NCBI GenBank assembly: GCA_004558115.1
Contig: SFDT01000003.1
Location: forward strand, 1-64,000
Length of the DNA: 64,000 nucleotides
Origin: Clostridiales bacterium
GTDB taxonomy: Bacteria > Bacillota > Clostridia > Oscillospirales > Oscillospiraceae
Direction of reading: 5' to 3'
In this document: positions 32,971 through 42,293 of the stretch, piece after piece
Position numbering within the stretch: the first letter of the stretch is position 1
Layout of the letters: every line of letters begins with the position of its first letter
Position numbers and translations under genes: made by a program
Notes under the pieces: generated by a model
What the model saw: only the letters and a program-made list of their open reading frames with translations
Told to the model about the DNA's origin: nothing
Databases searched by the model: none

Positions 32971-33498
32971 ATGGCAAATGATATCAACCGCCTGATCGAT
33001 ATGCTGTACGAACGAATCGAGGATGCCAAGTCCCCGGCGCTGAAGCCCAACATGAGCATGGTGGACCGGGACGAGATGCTGGACCTGCTGGACGAGCTGC
33101 GGGCCGCCCTGCCTGTGGAGATCAAGCGGGCCCAGGAGCTGCTGGCCGCCCGGGAGAAGTTCGTGGACGACGCCAAGCGGGACGTGGACCGCATGATGCG
33201 CCAGGCGGAGCTGGAGGCCAAGACCAAGGTCTCCGAGAGCGAGGTGCTCTACGCCGCCAAGGAAAAGGCCCGGCAGATCATCGCCCGGTCGGAGGAGCGC
33301 TCCCGCCAGCTGTACCAGGTGGCCAATGAATACGCCGAGGACGCCCTGGCCCGCACGGAGGAGGCTGTTCAGGCCGCTCTGGACGAGGTGAAGCAGTCCC
33401 GGGTCCGGTTCCGCACCGCCTCCGCCGCCAAAATGCAGGAGCAGCGGGACAAGCTGGAGGGGAAAAACGCCTCCGATACCCCGGCCCAGGAGGACTGA
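32971..33498 (+). CDS. Coiled-coil protein, DivIVA/ATPase-subunit-like
   Basis: The 175-residue protein is a nearly continuous charged helix (ELLAAREKFVDDAKRDVDRMM, KAKEKARQIIARSEERSRQ in part) with a short acidic C-terminal tail. No enzyme motif is present. Similar coiled-coil genes follow coaD in other Clostridia and are often named by loose likeness to ATPase or DivIVA helices. A role in cell-pole or membrane scaffolding is possible but unproven. Confidence 0.75.
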   Translation: MANDINRLIDMLYERIEDAKSPALKPNMSMVDRDEMLDLLDELRAALPVEIKRAQELLAAREKFVDDAKRDVDRMMRQAELEAKTKVSESEVLYAAKEKARQIIARSEERSRQLYQVANEYAEDALARTEEAVQAALDEVKQSRVRFRTASAAKMQEQRDKLEGKNASDTPAQED

Positions 33499-33601
33499 GC
33501 TCCCCCGGTCGACCATAACCAAAAAATTTGTAAAAAACGACGAAAGTTCCAACGAAACTTTTTCAACAGAAACCAGATTTTGTAGAAGAATTTGAAAAAA
33601 G

Positions 33602-33640
33602 TAACGCCCGGCACAAGATATTGTGCCGGGCGTTATTTGT
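33602..33640. terminator. Terminator of the coaD operon
   Basis: A 15-bp perfect stem (33602-33616 with 33621-33635), GATA loop and TTTG tail. The rest of the 382-bp gap 33499-33880 holds A/T-rich sequence, the mraZ promoter and repeats, and no gene that I can support. Confidence 0.85.
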
Positions 33641-33754
33641 TATTTTACGTAAACCGGGGGATAAACCGTCGAACAACTGTTTTAAATGGCGAATTTTGAC
33701 GTAAAAAGGCGAAAAATGGACGCTTTTTCCAGGTTTCCACCTGCAAAAAAATCC

Positions 33755-33783
33755 TTGCATTCCGGGAAAATATCGCTTATACT
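33755..33783 (+). promoter_or_regulatory. Sigma-A promoter of the mraZ/dcw operon
   Basis: TTGCAT (33755-33760), a 17-bp spacer and TATACT (33778-33783), about 100 bp before mraZ. Confidence 0.75.
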
Positions 33784-33794
33784 CAAAATACATG

Positions 33795-33830
33795 GTGGGG
33801 ATTTGTGGGTAATTTGTGCATCTAAGTGGC
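33795..33830 (+). promoter_or_regulatory. MraZ operator repeats
   Basis: GTGGG at 33795-33799 and 33805-33809 recur with a 5-bp spacer (10-bp period), followed by weaker copies near 33815 and 33826. MraZ in several bacteria binds direct GTGGG repeats with this spacing beside its own promoter, so autorepression of the division cluster is likely. Confidence 0.7.
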
Positions 33831-33880
33831 AAATGAACCCTAGATAGACCCTAAAAACAGAAAAAAGGGGGGCGGCGTCC

Positions 33881-34324
33881 ATGGCACGGCTGATGGGAAA
33901 ATCCAATAACAGCATCGATTCCAAGGGCCGCCTGGTCATCCCTTCCGCCATGCGGGAGGCTTTGGGAAACCTCTTTTATATCACCATTGGTGCGGAAGGC
34001 TGCCTGACCATCTACCCCGAGGCCAAATGGGAGCAGATGTCCGAGGATATGGACGAGCTGCCCTACACCGAGGCCCGGGCGCTGACGCTACTGTATGCCA
34101 ACGCGGTGCCCTGTGAGCCGGACGGCCAGGGCCGGGTGCTCATTCCCGCCAACCTGCGCAAGCACGCGAACCTGAAAAAGACAGCCACCATCGTGGGCCT
34201 GAACTCCTTCGCGGAGATCTGGGACGAGGATACCTGGACCCAGCGGGAGCAGGAGATGCTCAGCAGCAACAATATGGCGGCTGCTATGGACGCCCTGGCC
34301 CGGGCCCGCCGGAACCGGGGGTAA
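33881..34324 (+). CDS. mraZ: Transcriptional regulator MraZ
   Basis: This 147-residue protein has two SpoVT/AbrB-like swapped-hairpin DNA-binding halves, each with a DxKGR-type motif: [16 protein letters not shown] and [16 protein letters not shown]. It represses the dcw cluster as a ring-shaped oligomer in other bacteria. ATG 33881 follows AAAGGGGGG. It ends 6 bp before rsmH, the canonical order. Confidence 0.97.
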   Translation: MARLMGKSNNSIDSKGRLVIPSAMREALGNLFYITIGAEGCLTIYPEAKWEQMSEDMDELPYTEARALTLLYANAVPCEPDGQGRVLIPANLRKHANLKKTATIVGLNSFAEIWDEDTWTQREQEMLSSNNMAAAMDALARARRNRG

Positions 34325-34330
34325 GGCGCC

Positions 34331-35278
34331 ATGGAATTCACCCACAAGCCCGTGCTGCTGCACGAGTGCATCGAAGCATTGAACATCCGCCCCGACGGGG
34401 TGTATGTGGACGGTACGCTGGGCCGTGCTGGGCACTCTCTGGAGATCGCCCAAAGGCTTGCCACCGGCCGGCTCATCTGTATCGACCGCGATATGGCGGC
34501 CATCGAGGCGGCAAAGGTCCGCCTGGCCCCATACATGGACCATGTGACGCTGGTCCACAGCAATTTTTCGGAGCTGGGCGGCGTCCTGCGGCAGGCAGGC
34601 GCCTCCGGCGCCGACGGGATGCTGTTCGACCTGGGCGTATCCTCGCCCCAGCTGGATGACGCCTCCCGGGGCTTTTCCTACATGCAGGATGCTCCGCTGG
34701 ACATGCGGATGGACCTGGAGGCTCCCCTGACGGCATATGAGATCGTCAACACCTGGAGCGGCGACGAGCTGCGCCGCATCCTGTTTGAATACGGCGAGGA
34801 GCGATACGCCCCCGCCATTGCACGTGCCATCGTCCGGGCCCGGGAGACCCGGCCGGTGGAGACCACCCTGGAGCTGGTGGACATCATCAAGTCCGCCATG
34901 CCCCCCGCGGCCCTGCGGGAAAAGCAGCACCCCGCCAAGCGCAGCTTCCAGGCCATCCGCATCGCCGTCAACGGCGAGCTGGACGCCCTGCCCCCTATGC
35001 TCCGGGCGGCGGTGGAGGGGCTGAACCCCGGCGGGCGGCTGGCGGTCATCACGTTCCATTCCTTGGAGGACCGCATCGTTAAGCGCACGCTCCAGGACAT
35101 GGCCCGGGGCTGTACCTGCCCGCCGAATTTCCCCGTCTGCGTGTGCGGCAAAAAGCCCAAGGTGAAGATCATCACCCGCAAGCCCATCGTCTCCGGCGAG
35201 GAGGAGCTGGCGGAAAATCCGAGAGCCCGCAGCGCGAAGTTGCGGGTGGCGGAAAAGTGCGAACCATTTGATATTTAA
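34331..35278 (+). CDS. rsmH: 16S rRNA (cytosine1402-N4)-methyltransferase RsmH
   Basis: This 315-residue SAM-dependent enzyme methylates N4 of C1402 in 16S rRNA, the same nucleotide that RsmI (63060) modifies on the ribose. It shows HKPVLLHECIEAL, VDGTLGRAGHS, LFDLGVSSPQLD and the late VITFHSLEDRIVKR. GRAGHS replaces the more usual GxGGHS. It is the second gene of the dcw cluster. Confidence 0.97.
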   Translation: MEFTHKPVLLHECIEALNIRPDGVYVDGTLGRAGHSLEIAQRLATGRLICIDRDMAAIEAAKVRLAPYMDHVTLVHSNFSELGGVLRQAGASGADGMLFDLGVSSPQLDDASRGFSYMQDAPLDMRMDLEAPLTAYEIVNTWSGDELRRILFEYGEERYAPAIARAIVRARETRPVETTLELVDIIKSAMPPAALREKQHPAKRSFQAIRIAVNGELDALPPMLRAAVEGLNPGGRLAVITFHSLEDRIVKRTLQDMARGCTCPPNFPVCVCGKKPKVKIITRKPIVSGEEELAENPRARSAKLRVAEKCEPFDI

Positions 35279-35328
35279 AGCGGCCGGACAGGCTGCCCCC
35301 GTGTGATACGAAAGAGGAGGGACCCCAG

Positions 35329-35886
35329 GTGGCATCAGCAGCGAAGGACCTGCGGTACAATCACAGAAATGCCGTATACGGCAGTCTGGCATATGATCTG
35401 GACCGGGAACTCCGGGAGCGGGAACTGGGCCACGCCGGCGAAGCGCCCCTCCAGCGGGAAGTGGCCCTGGAGCGCCCCAAGGTCCGCAGCGTTTCCAAGG
35501 TGCAGGTGCGCCAGCGGCAGCACCTGTCCGCGTTTTCCGTGGTGGGTTTCGCGGCGGTGGCGGCGCTTGCGGTGTTGGTGCTCATGAGCTATATCCAGCT
35601 GACCGCCCTGTCCTCGGAGACCGTGGCGCTGAAAAAACAGCTGAGCGCGCTGGAGACGGAGAATGTCACCCTCACTGCCCAGTACGAGCGGATGTTTGAC
35701 CGCAACAGCGTGAAGGAAGCGGCGGAGGCCGCCGGCATGAGCAAGCCCAGCAGCCAGATCTATTACATCGACCTGAGCGACGGCGACAGCGCCGTGGTAT
35801 ACCAGCAGGCGGAACCCGGCGTCCTCAGCCGTCTGCTGACATCGCTGCATCACGGTTTCTACACGGTGGTGGAATATTTCAACTGA
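35329..35886 (+). CDS. FtsL-like bitopic division protein
   Basis: The 185-residue protein starts at a GTG 35329 after GAGGAGGG. It has a cytoplasmic N-terminus of about 60 residues, one membrane helix near residues 67-88 and an extracellular coiled coil (LSSETVALKKQLSALETENVTL, in part). That topology and its place between rsmH and the PBP gene are those of FtsL, which holds the FtsQ-FtsL-FtsB complex at the septum. FtsL sequences diverge strongly, so the name rests on topology and position. Confidence 0.8.
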   Translation: MASAAKDLRYNHRNAVYGSLAYDLDRELRERELGHAGEAPLQREVALERPKVRSVSKVQVRQRQHLSAFSVVGFAAVAALAVLVLMSYIQLTALSSETVALKKQLSALETENVTLTAQYERMFDRNSVKEAAEAAGMSKPSSQIYYIDLSDGDSAVVYQQAEPGVLSRLLTSLHHGFYTVVEYFN

Positions 35887-35912
35887 CCGCCGCACTATAA
35901 TGCACTGACAGT

Positions 35913-35945
35913 GGGGAGTAAGGAAGGTATGCTTTCTTACTCCCC
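35913..35945 (+). terminator. Hairpin between the ftsL-like gene and pbp
   Basis: GGGGAGTAAG (35913-35922) pairs with CTTACTCCCC (35936-35945), with extra G-U and A-U pairs inside. Only a weak T-tract (GTTTG) follows, so it may attenuate rather than stop transcription within the cluster, or protect the mRNA. Confidence 0.5.
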
Positions 35946-35974
35946 GTTTGCAACAAAACAGGAGGCTGCAAGCC

Positions 35975-38398
35975 ATGGCAAAAACATCCCCCAGAAAAAG
36001 TGAAGCCGCCCGCAGGGCCAACCAGGTGATCCGCAGCCGGACGCTTCTGATGATGGTGCTGCTGGGCATCGTCACATTTTTGCTGCTGTTTTGGAAGCTG
36101 TACGACCTGCAGATCAACCAGCATGATGAATTGCAGGAAAAGGCCGTGGCCCAGCAGACCCGCAGCACCGTGGTCACGGCGTCCCGGGGCACGATCTATG
36201 ACCGCAACGGCCTGCCGCTGGCCATCTCCGCCACGGCGGAGACCGTGTGCGTCTCTCCCAAGGACATTGTGGAGTATGTGGAGGAGCAGCGGGAAAAGCA
36301 GGAGGCCGCCGCTGCGAAGGCCAAGGAAAAGGGAGAGGCCTATATCCCCGGCCAGGTCCGGGACGAGACCTATATCGCCCGGGGCCTGGAGCGGCTGCTG
36401 GGCGTGGACCAGGAGACCATTCTGAAAAAGATGGAGCGCACCTTCTCCCAGTATGAGATGGTGAAGAAAAAGGTGGACCAGGAGATCGCCAACGATGTCC
36501 GCCGCTTCATCAACGGCGAGATCGACGACGAGGGCAACGAGGTGCCGGAAGGCCAGCGGGTGAAGCTCCGGGGCGTTTGGATGCAGCCGGACGCCAAGCG
36601 GTATTACCCCTACGGCTCCCTGGCCGCCAACGTCATCGGCTTCGTGGACGGCGACAACCAGGGCGGCGTGGGCCTGGAGGCCAAGTACAACAGCGTCCTC
36701 TCCGGCACCGCCGGACTGACAGTCACCGCCAAAAACGCCGCCGGCAGCGACCTGCTTTACCAGTATGAGCAGTATTACGACGCGGAAAACGGCAAAAACC
36801 TGGTGCTGACCCTGGACAGCAACATCCAGTACTATCTGGAAAAGGGCATCGAGAGCATGGCGGATAAGTTCGACGCCGCCAACGGCGCCACCGGCATCGT
36901 CATGGATGTGAACACCGGGGCTATCCTGGCCATGGCCTCTTACCCCAATTATGACCTCAACGACTACGGCACCGTTTACGACGAGAAGCTACAGGCCAAG
37001 CTGGACAGTACCCTGGCGGCCCTGGAACAGAACAAGGGCAGCTACGCCACAGAGGAGGACTATCAGGCGGCGGTCAGCAAGGCCGCCAGCAATATTCTGA
37101 ATACCCAGTGGCGCAACAAGTGCATCGACTCCACCTATGAGCCCGGCTCCACCTTCAAGCCCCTGACCCTGGCGGCGGCCCTGGAGGAGGGCGTGGTGAA
37201 CATGAACACCACCTTCACCTGCACCGGCTCCATCAAGGTCCAGGGCTGGAGCAAGCCCATCGGCTGTTCCCGCCGCAGCGGCCACGGCACCCAGACCCTG
37301 GAGGTGGCCACCGGCAACTCCTGCAACCCAGCCTTTATCACCATGGGCCTGAAGATCGGTACGGACCGCTACTATGACTATCTGGAGTCCTTCGGCCTTA
37401 TGGAGCCCACCGGCGTGGACATGATCGGCGAGGTCAGCGGCATTTTCTCCAGCCGGGCGCAGTTCAACACCAACGTGGTCTCCCTGGCGTCCTATGCCTT
37501 CGGCCAGACCTTCAACGTCACGCCCCTGGCGCTGATCCGGGCCCAGGCGGCCTGCATCAACGGCGGCTACCTGTACACCCCCTATGTGGTGGACCAGATC
37601 CTGGACGACGACGGCAACATCGTCTCCCAGCACGATTCCACTCCCGTCCGCCAGGTCATCAGCGAGGAGACCTCCGCCAAGGTCCGCCAGTGCCTGGAGT
37701 ACGTGGTGGCCCAGGGCACCGGCAAAAACGGCCAGGTGGCCGGCTACCGCATCGGCGGCAAGACCGGTACCGCCGATAAGACCGGCACCGGCGACGTGGT
37801 GGTGTCCTTTATGTGCTTTGCCCCCGCGGATGACCCCCAGGTCATCATGCTCATCACCATGGATACGCCCAGCCGTACCACCGGCACCTATGTCTCCGGC
37901 GGAAACATGGTGGCGCCCACCGCCAGCCAGGTCATGGGCGAGATCCTGCCGTACCTGGGCATCGAGCCGGACTATACCGCCGACCAGCTGGTGGGCGCCG
38001 ACGCCACCGTGCCCAACGTGGTGGGCAAAACAGCGGAGGAGGCCAAGGCCAAGCTGGAGAGCGTGGGCTTTGTCTATAAGACCGTGGGAAACGGTGACAC
38101 CGTCACAGACCAGACCCCGGCCGGCGGCGCCATCATCCCCAATAACGCCACAGTGATTTTGTATCTGGGCGCGGAGAAATCCAGCGAGCTTTGTACCGTG
38201 CCCAATGTGGTGGGCCGTACCGCCTCGGAGGCCAACCAGGCCCTGACCAACGCGGGCCTCATTATGAAGGTCACCGGCGCCACCTCCACTTCCTCCGGCA
38301 ATGTCCACGCCATCAGCCAGAGCGTTCCGGAGGGCACCCAGGTGGAGGCGGGCAGCGTCATCACCGTCCGGTTTGGCGACAGCTCGGTGCTGGATTAA
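35975..38398 (+). CDS. Penicillin-binding protein 2-type transpeptidase with two PASTA domains (FtsI/SpoVD)
   Basis: This 807-residue class B PBP cross-links septal or spore-cortex peptidoglycan. A membrane anchor lies near residues 23-46, a dimerisation domain follows (TASRGTIYDRNGLPLA), then the transpeptidase with S392 in STFK, SCN at 449-451 and KTGT at 596-599. Two PASTA domains follow at about 677-733 and 740-805 (each with TVPNVVG(K/R)TA). ATG 35975 follows AGGAGG. It is the only such gene in the cluster, so it may serve both as FtsI and SpoVD, or a second copy may lie elsewhere. Confidence 0.93.
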   Translation: MAKTSPRKSEAARRANQVIRSRTLLMMVLLGIVTFLLLFWKLYDLQINQHDELQEKAVAQQTRSTVVTASRGTIYDRNGLPLAISATAETVCVSPKDIVEYVEEQREKQEAAAAKAKEKGEAYIPGQVRDETYIARGLERLLGVDQETILKKMERTFSQYEMVKKKVDQEIANDVRRFINGEIDDEGNEVPEGQRVKLRGVWMQPDAKRYYPYGSLAANVIGFVDGDNQGGVGLEAKYNSVLSGTAGLTVTAKNAAGSDLLYQYEQYYDAENGKNLVLTLDSNIQYYLEKGIESMADKFDAANGATGIVMDVNTGAILAMASYPNYDLNDYGTVYDEKLQAKLDSTLAALEQNKGSYATEEDYQAAVSKAASNILNTQWRNKCIDSTYEPGSTFKPLTLAAALEEGVVNMNTTFTCTGSIKVQGWSKPIGCSRRSGHGTQTLEVATGNSCNPAFITMGLKIGTDRYYDYLESFGLMEPTGVDMIGEVSGIFSSRAQFNTNVVSLASYAFGQTFNVTPLALIRAQAACINGGYLYTPYVVDQILDDDGNIVSQHDSTPVRQVISEETSAKVRQCLEYVVAQGTGKNGQVAGYRIGGKTGTADKTGTGDVVVSFMCFAPADDPQVIMLITMDTPSRTTGTYVSGGNMVAPTASQVMGEILPYLGIEPDYTADQLVGADATVPNVVGKTAEEAKAKLESVGFVYKTVGNGDTVTDQTPAGGAIIPNNATVILYLGAEKSSELCTVPNVVGRTASEANQALTNAGLIMKVTGATSTSSGNVHAISQSVPEGTQVEAGSVITVRFGDSSVLD

Positions 38399-38513
38399 CC
38401 AAATAACATCTTTCGCATGATTTCCGGCACTATCCACTGTATATTTTGCAAAATACTCCGTATATAATGGATGCGGCCCACAGGGCCAATACCGGAAAGA
38501 GGGGTATGCACCT

Positions 38514-39965
38514 ATGAAATTGAAAGAACTGCTGCAAGGCCTGACCGTCCTGAACGCCACGGCGGACCTGGAGATGGACATCACCAATGTCAGCTATGAT
38601 TCCCGGACCACCCGGCCCGGCGACCTGTTCGTGGCCATGACGGGCTTCGCCGTTGACGGCCACACCTTCATCGGCAAGGCCGTGGCCGCCGGCGCGGCGG
38701 CGGTGCTGTGCGAAAAGGCACCGGAGGAGGGCGTTCCTTTCGTCCAAGTGGCGGATTCCCGTCGCGCTCTGGCGGTGGTGGGCGCCAACTTCTTCGGCCA
38801 TCCGGCGGACGCCATGACCATGGTGGGCGTCACCGGCACCAACGGCAAGACCACCACCACCTATCTCCTCAAGTCCATTCTGGAGCAGGAGGCCGGGGCC
38901 AAGGTGGGTCTCATCGGCACGAACCAGAATATGATCGGCGACCAGGTCATCCCCACGGAGCGCACCACGCCGGAGTCCTTTGAGCTCCAGCGGCTGTTTG
39001 CCCAAATGCGGGAGAGCGGCTGCACCCACGTGGTCATGGAGGTCTCCTCCCACGCCCTGGCCCTGGACCGGGTGTACGGCGTGCACTATGCCGTGGGCAT
39101 CTTCACCAACCTCACCCAGGACCACCTGGATTTTCATAAGACTATGGAGGCCTACTGCGACGCCAAGGCGCTGCTGTTCCAAAACTGCGACGCCGGCGTT
39201 TACAACGCCGATGACCCCTGGGCGCAGCGGCTCATGGCCCATGCCACCTGCCGAAAATTCTCTTACGCGGAGCGGGCCGAAGCGGACCTGCGGGCGGAGG
39301 AACTGGAGCTGGAGCCGGACCATGTGGCCTTCACCGCCGTGACAAAAGAAGAAAAAGTGCGGATCAGGGTTGGCATTCCCGGGCGTTTTATGATATATAA
39401 TACGCTGGACGTATTGGGGGCCGCCCTGGCCCTGGGTATTTCCCTGGAGAGCAGCGCCAGGACCCTGGCCAAGGTGCCCCATGTCAAGGGCCGTGTGGAG
39501 GTGGTCCCCACCCCCGGGAAGGACTATACCATCCTCATCGACTATGCCCACAGCCCCGACGGTCTGGAAAATGTCCTCAGCTCCGTGAAGGACTTTGCCA
39601 AGGGCCGTACCGTGGCCCTGTTCGGCTGCGGCGGCGACCGGGATAAGACGAAGCGCCCCAAGATGGGCCGCATCGCCGCGAAAATCGCGGACTTCGTGGT
39701 GGTCACCACTGACAATCCCCGCACGGAAAAGCCCGCCGACATCATCGCCGACATCCTGCCGGGCATGGCGGACAGCGCCACGCCCTACGTGGTGGTGGAG
39801 GACCGGGTGGAGGCCATCCACTGGGCCATGGACCACGCGGAAAAGGACGATGTCATCGTCCTGTGCGGCAAGGGCCACGAGACTTATCAGGAAGTGAACC
39901 ATGTGAAGCACCATATGGATGAGCGGGAGATCGTGGCGGAGCACCTGTATTTACAAAAGAAATGA
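38514..39965 (+). CDS. murE: UDP-MurNAc-tripeptide synthetase MurE (meso-diaminopimelate adding)
   Basis: This 483-residue ligase adds the third amino acid of the wall peptide. It has the ATP loop GVTGTNGKTTTTYL, the NLTQDHLDFHKTM motif and the specificity motif DNPR in VVTTDNPRTEKP, which in known MurE enzymes selects meso-diaminopimelate over lysine. ATG 38514 follows GAAAGAGGGG. A TATAAT at 38463-38468 in the gap after pbp could be an internal promoter, but its -35 is poor. Confidence 0.97.
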   Translation: MKLKELLQGLTVLNATADLEMDITNVSYDSRTTRPGDLFVAMTGFAVDGHTFIGKAVAAGAAAVLCEKAPEEGVPFVQVADSRRALAVVGANFFGHPADAMTMVGVTGTNGKTTTTYLLKSILEQEAGAKVGLIGTNQNMIGDQVIPTERTTPESFELQRLFAQMRESGCTHVVMEVSSHALALDRVYGVHYAVGIFTNLTQDHLDFHKTMEAYCDAKALLFQNCDAGVYNADDPWAQRLMAHATCRKFSYAERAEADLRAEELELEPDHVAFTAVTKEEKVRIRVGIPGRFMIYNTLDVLGAALALGISLESSARTLAKVPHVKGRVEVVPTPGKDYTILIDYAHSPDGLENVLSSVKDFAKGRTVALFGCGGDRDKTKRPKMGRIAAKIADFVVVTTDNPRTEKPADIIADILPGMADSATPYVVVEDRVEAIHWAMDHAEKDDVIVLCGKGHETYQEVNHVKHHMDEREIVAEHLYLQKK

Positions 39966-40008
39966 ACATCGCCGGAGCTGTGACCGGCGGAGGAAAGGGA
40001 GAAACACA

Positions 40009-41001
40009 ATGATGACACAAGCCATTACCGCCCTGGCCTTCAGCTTCGCGCTGACGCTGGTCATCGGCAAATTTTTGATCCCGGAACTGCGGAAGCTGAA
40101 AGCCGGACAGGAGATCCGGGAGGACGGCCCCACCTGGCACGCCGGCAAGGCCGGCACTCCCACCATGGGCGGCATCATGTTCATCGTGGGCACCGGCGTC
40201 GCCGTGTTTGTGCTGGGGTGGCGGCAGATGCTGCAGGGGGAGTTCATCCACCTGTATGTATACCTGTTTGCCCTGATCTTCGGCCTCATCGGCTTTGTGG
40301 ACGATTACCGCAAGGTCCGCCAGCACCAGAACGAGGGCCTCACCGCCAAGCAGAAATTCGTTTTGCAGCTGGCGGCGGCCGTGGTGTTTTTGTGCCTGAT
40401 GCGCTATGAGGAGCTGCTGACCAACCAGCTGTACATCCCATTCTTCAACACCACCGTCACCATCAACTGGATCGTGTATCTGGTGTTCGCGGCCTTCGTC
40501 ATCGTGGGCTGCGTCAACGCTGTGAACCTGACGGACGGCATCGACGGCCTGGCCTGCAGCGTCACCTTTGTGGTCATGGTTTTCTTTGCGGTCACCGGCC
40601 TTCTGTGGGACCGGCAGGCCGGCCCCATGGCCCTGCTTCCGGCGGCGCTGGCCGGCGGCCTGGCGGCGTTTTTCGTCTATAATCACCATCCGGCCAAGAC
40701 CTTCATGGGCGATACCGGCAGCCTGTTTCTGGGCGGCGCCGTGGCGGCTCTGGGCTTTGCCTTCGACATGCCCCTCATTTTGATCTTTGTGGGTATCATT
40801 TACATCGCCGAGACCATGAGCGATATTATCCAGGTGACCTATTTCAAGGCCACCCACGGCAAGCGCTTTTTCAAAATGGCGCCGCTGCACCACCATCTGG
40901 AGCTGTCCGGCTGGAGCGAGGCGAAGCTGGTGACGGTGTTCTCCGGCATTACGCTGGTGTTCAGTATTCTGGCGTTTTTGGGTATCCAGGGGCGGTTTTG
41001 A
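40009..41001 (+). CDS. mraY: Phospho-MurNAc-pentapeptide transferase MraY
   Basis: This 330-residue polytopic enzyme transfers phospho-MurNAc-pentapeptide to undecaprenyl phosphate, forming lipid I. It contains GTPTMGGIMF, the catalytic FVDDYRK, NLTDGIDGLA, FMGDTGSL and the cytoplasmic PLHHHLELSGWSE loop. Start 40009 follows AGGAAAGGGA; the longer frame lacks support. It uses the UDP-linked pentapeptide that MurE helps build, and murF is missing from the cluster. Confidence 0.97.
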   Translation: MMTQAITALAFSFALTLVIGKFLIPELRKLKAGQEIREDGPTWHAGKAGTPTMGGIMFIVGTGVAVFVLGWRQMLQGEFIHLYVYLFALIFGLIGFVDDYRKVRQHQNEGLTAKQKFVLQLAAAVVFLCLMRYEELLTNQLYIPFFNTTVTINWIVYLVFAAFVIVGCVNAVNLTDGIDGLACSVTFVVMVFFAVTGLLWDRQAGPMALLPAALAGGLAAFFVYNHHPAKTFMGDTGSLFLGGAVAALGFAFDMPLILIFVGIIYIAETMSDIIQVTYFKATHGKRFFKMAPLHHHLELSGWSEAKLVTVFSGITLVFSILAFLGIQGRF

Positions 41002-41044
41002 CCCCATGCACTGAAAACGATTTCCCGGGAAAGGAGGGAGCGGC

Positions 41045-42274
41045 ATGACCCAACAGCGCCAGCGCAGACGGCCCATGAGCCGGGAGGAAGCCCGGGCCAT
41101 GGAGGAGCGCAGGCAGCGGCAAAAGGAAAAGGAGCAGGAGAGCCGGGAACTGGCCCGGGGACCCATCGACCTGCCTTTTCTTGTTCTGGTGCTGCTGCTG
41201 ACCGGCATCGGCCTTGTGATGCTGTTGTCCGCCAGTTTTCCCTCCGCCTATTATGAGACCGACGGCAAGAATCCCATGTCCTACTTCATCCGTCAGGGTG
41301 TGTTCGCCATCATGGGTCTTGCCGCCATGCTGCTGATCGGCAAGATCAACTACCAGCGCTTCCGGGGCCTTGCCCAGCCGCTGCTGTTTTTGTCCATCAT
41401 ATTGCTGGTTTTGGTGCTCATCCCCCACAACCCCATCGCCATCACCCGCAACCGCGCCACCCGCTGGCTGGGGATCCCCGGCACCTCTTTGCAATTCCAG
41501 CCGTCGGAGGTGGCCAAGGTGGCGGTGGTGCTGTATTTTTCCGACAGCATCTCCAAAAAAAAGGACCGGATGCGAACGTTCCGCTACGGCATTTTGCCCT
41601 ACGCCATTATCCTGGTGGTGCTGGCGGCCCTGGTGGGCCTGGAGCCCCACCTGTCCGGCGCCATCCTCATCATGGGTGCCGGCGCCGTGCTGATGCTGGT
41701 GGGCGGCATCCACTGGGGCTGGGTCGGCGGCGCGGCCGCGGCGGCGGGGGGCCTTTTGTACGTGGTTCTGTTCGTCATCGGCTACAATACCTCCCGCATC
41801 GAAATGTGGCACAACCCCTGGGCGGACGCCCAGGGCAAGGGCTACCAGCTGTCCCAGAGCCTCATCTCCATTGGCTCCGGCGGACTGCTGGGGGTGGGCC
41901 TTGGCCGCAGCCGGCAGAAATTTTTGTTCCTGCCGGAGGAGCACAACGATTTTATCTTTGCCATCGTCTGCGAGGAGCTGGGCCTCATCGGCGCTTCCAT
42001 CATCATGCTGCTGTTCGCGGCGCTGATCCTGCGGGGCTACTGGATCGCCCTCCACGCCCGGGACCGCTTCGGCAGCCTCCTGGTGGTGGGCGTCACCACG
42101 CTCATCGCCCTCCAGACCTTTTTGAACATCGGCGTGGTGACGGGCCTGCTGCCCACCACCGGCATCTCCCTGCCGTTTTTCAGCTACGGCGGCACCGCGC
42201 TGTCCATCCAGCTGGCGGAAATGGGCATCGTCCTGAGCGTGTCCCGGCAGATGAAGCCCACCAAGGCCGGATGA
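41045..42274 (+). CDS. ftsW: SEDS peptidoglycan glycosyltransferase FtsW
   Basis: This 409-residue protein has ten membrane helices and belongs to the SEDS family of lipid II polymerases that work with a class B PBP. It has a charged cytoplasmic extension of about 40 residues, then PIDLPFLVLVLLLTGIGLVML, the RATRWLGIPGTSLQFQPSE segment (in part) and the LPTTGISLPFFSYGG motif. Position between mraY and murG marks it as FtsW; SpoVE in Bacillus sits in the same spot, so a sporulation role is possible. Confidence 0.94.
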   Translation: MTQQRQRRRPMSREEARAMEERRQRQKEKEQESRELARGPIDLPFLVLVLLLTGIGLVMLLSASFPSAYYETDGKNPMSYFIRQGVFAIMGLAAMLLIGKINYQRFRGLAQPLLFLSIILLVLVLIPHNPIAITRNRATRWLGIPGTSLQFQPSEVAKVAVVLYFSDSISKKKDRMRTFRYGILPYAIILVVLAALVGLEPHLSGAILIMGAGAVLMLVGGIHWGWVGGAAAAAGGLLYVVLFVIGYNTSRIEMWHNPWADAQGKGYQLSQSLISIGSGGLLGVGLGRSRQKFLFLPEEHNDFIFAIVCEELGLIGASIIMLLFAALILRGYWIALHARDRFGSLLVVGVTTLIALQTFLNIGVVTGLLPTTGISLPFFSYGGTALSIQLAEMGIVLSVSRQMKPTKAG

Positions 42275-42293
42275 TGGAAAGAGAGGCATACCT

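Noticed and set aside
36989..38587. 532-codon minus-strand frame
   Set aside because: It is antisense to the PBP transpeptidase and PASTA region and composed of Gly/His/Ala runs, not protein-like.
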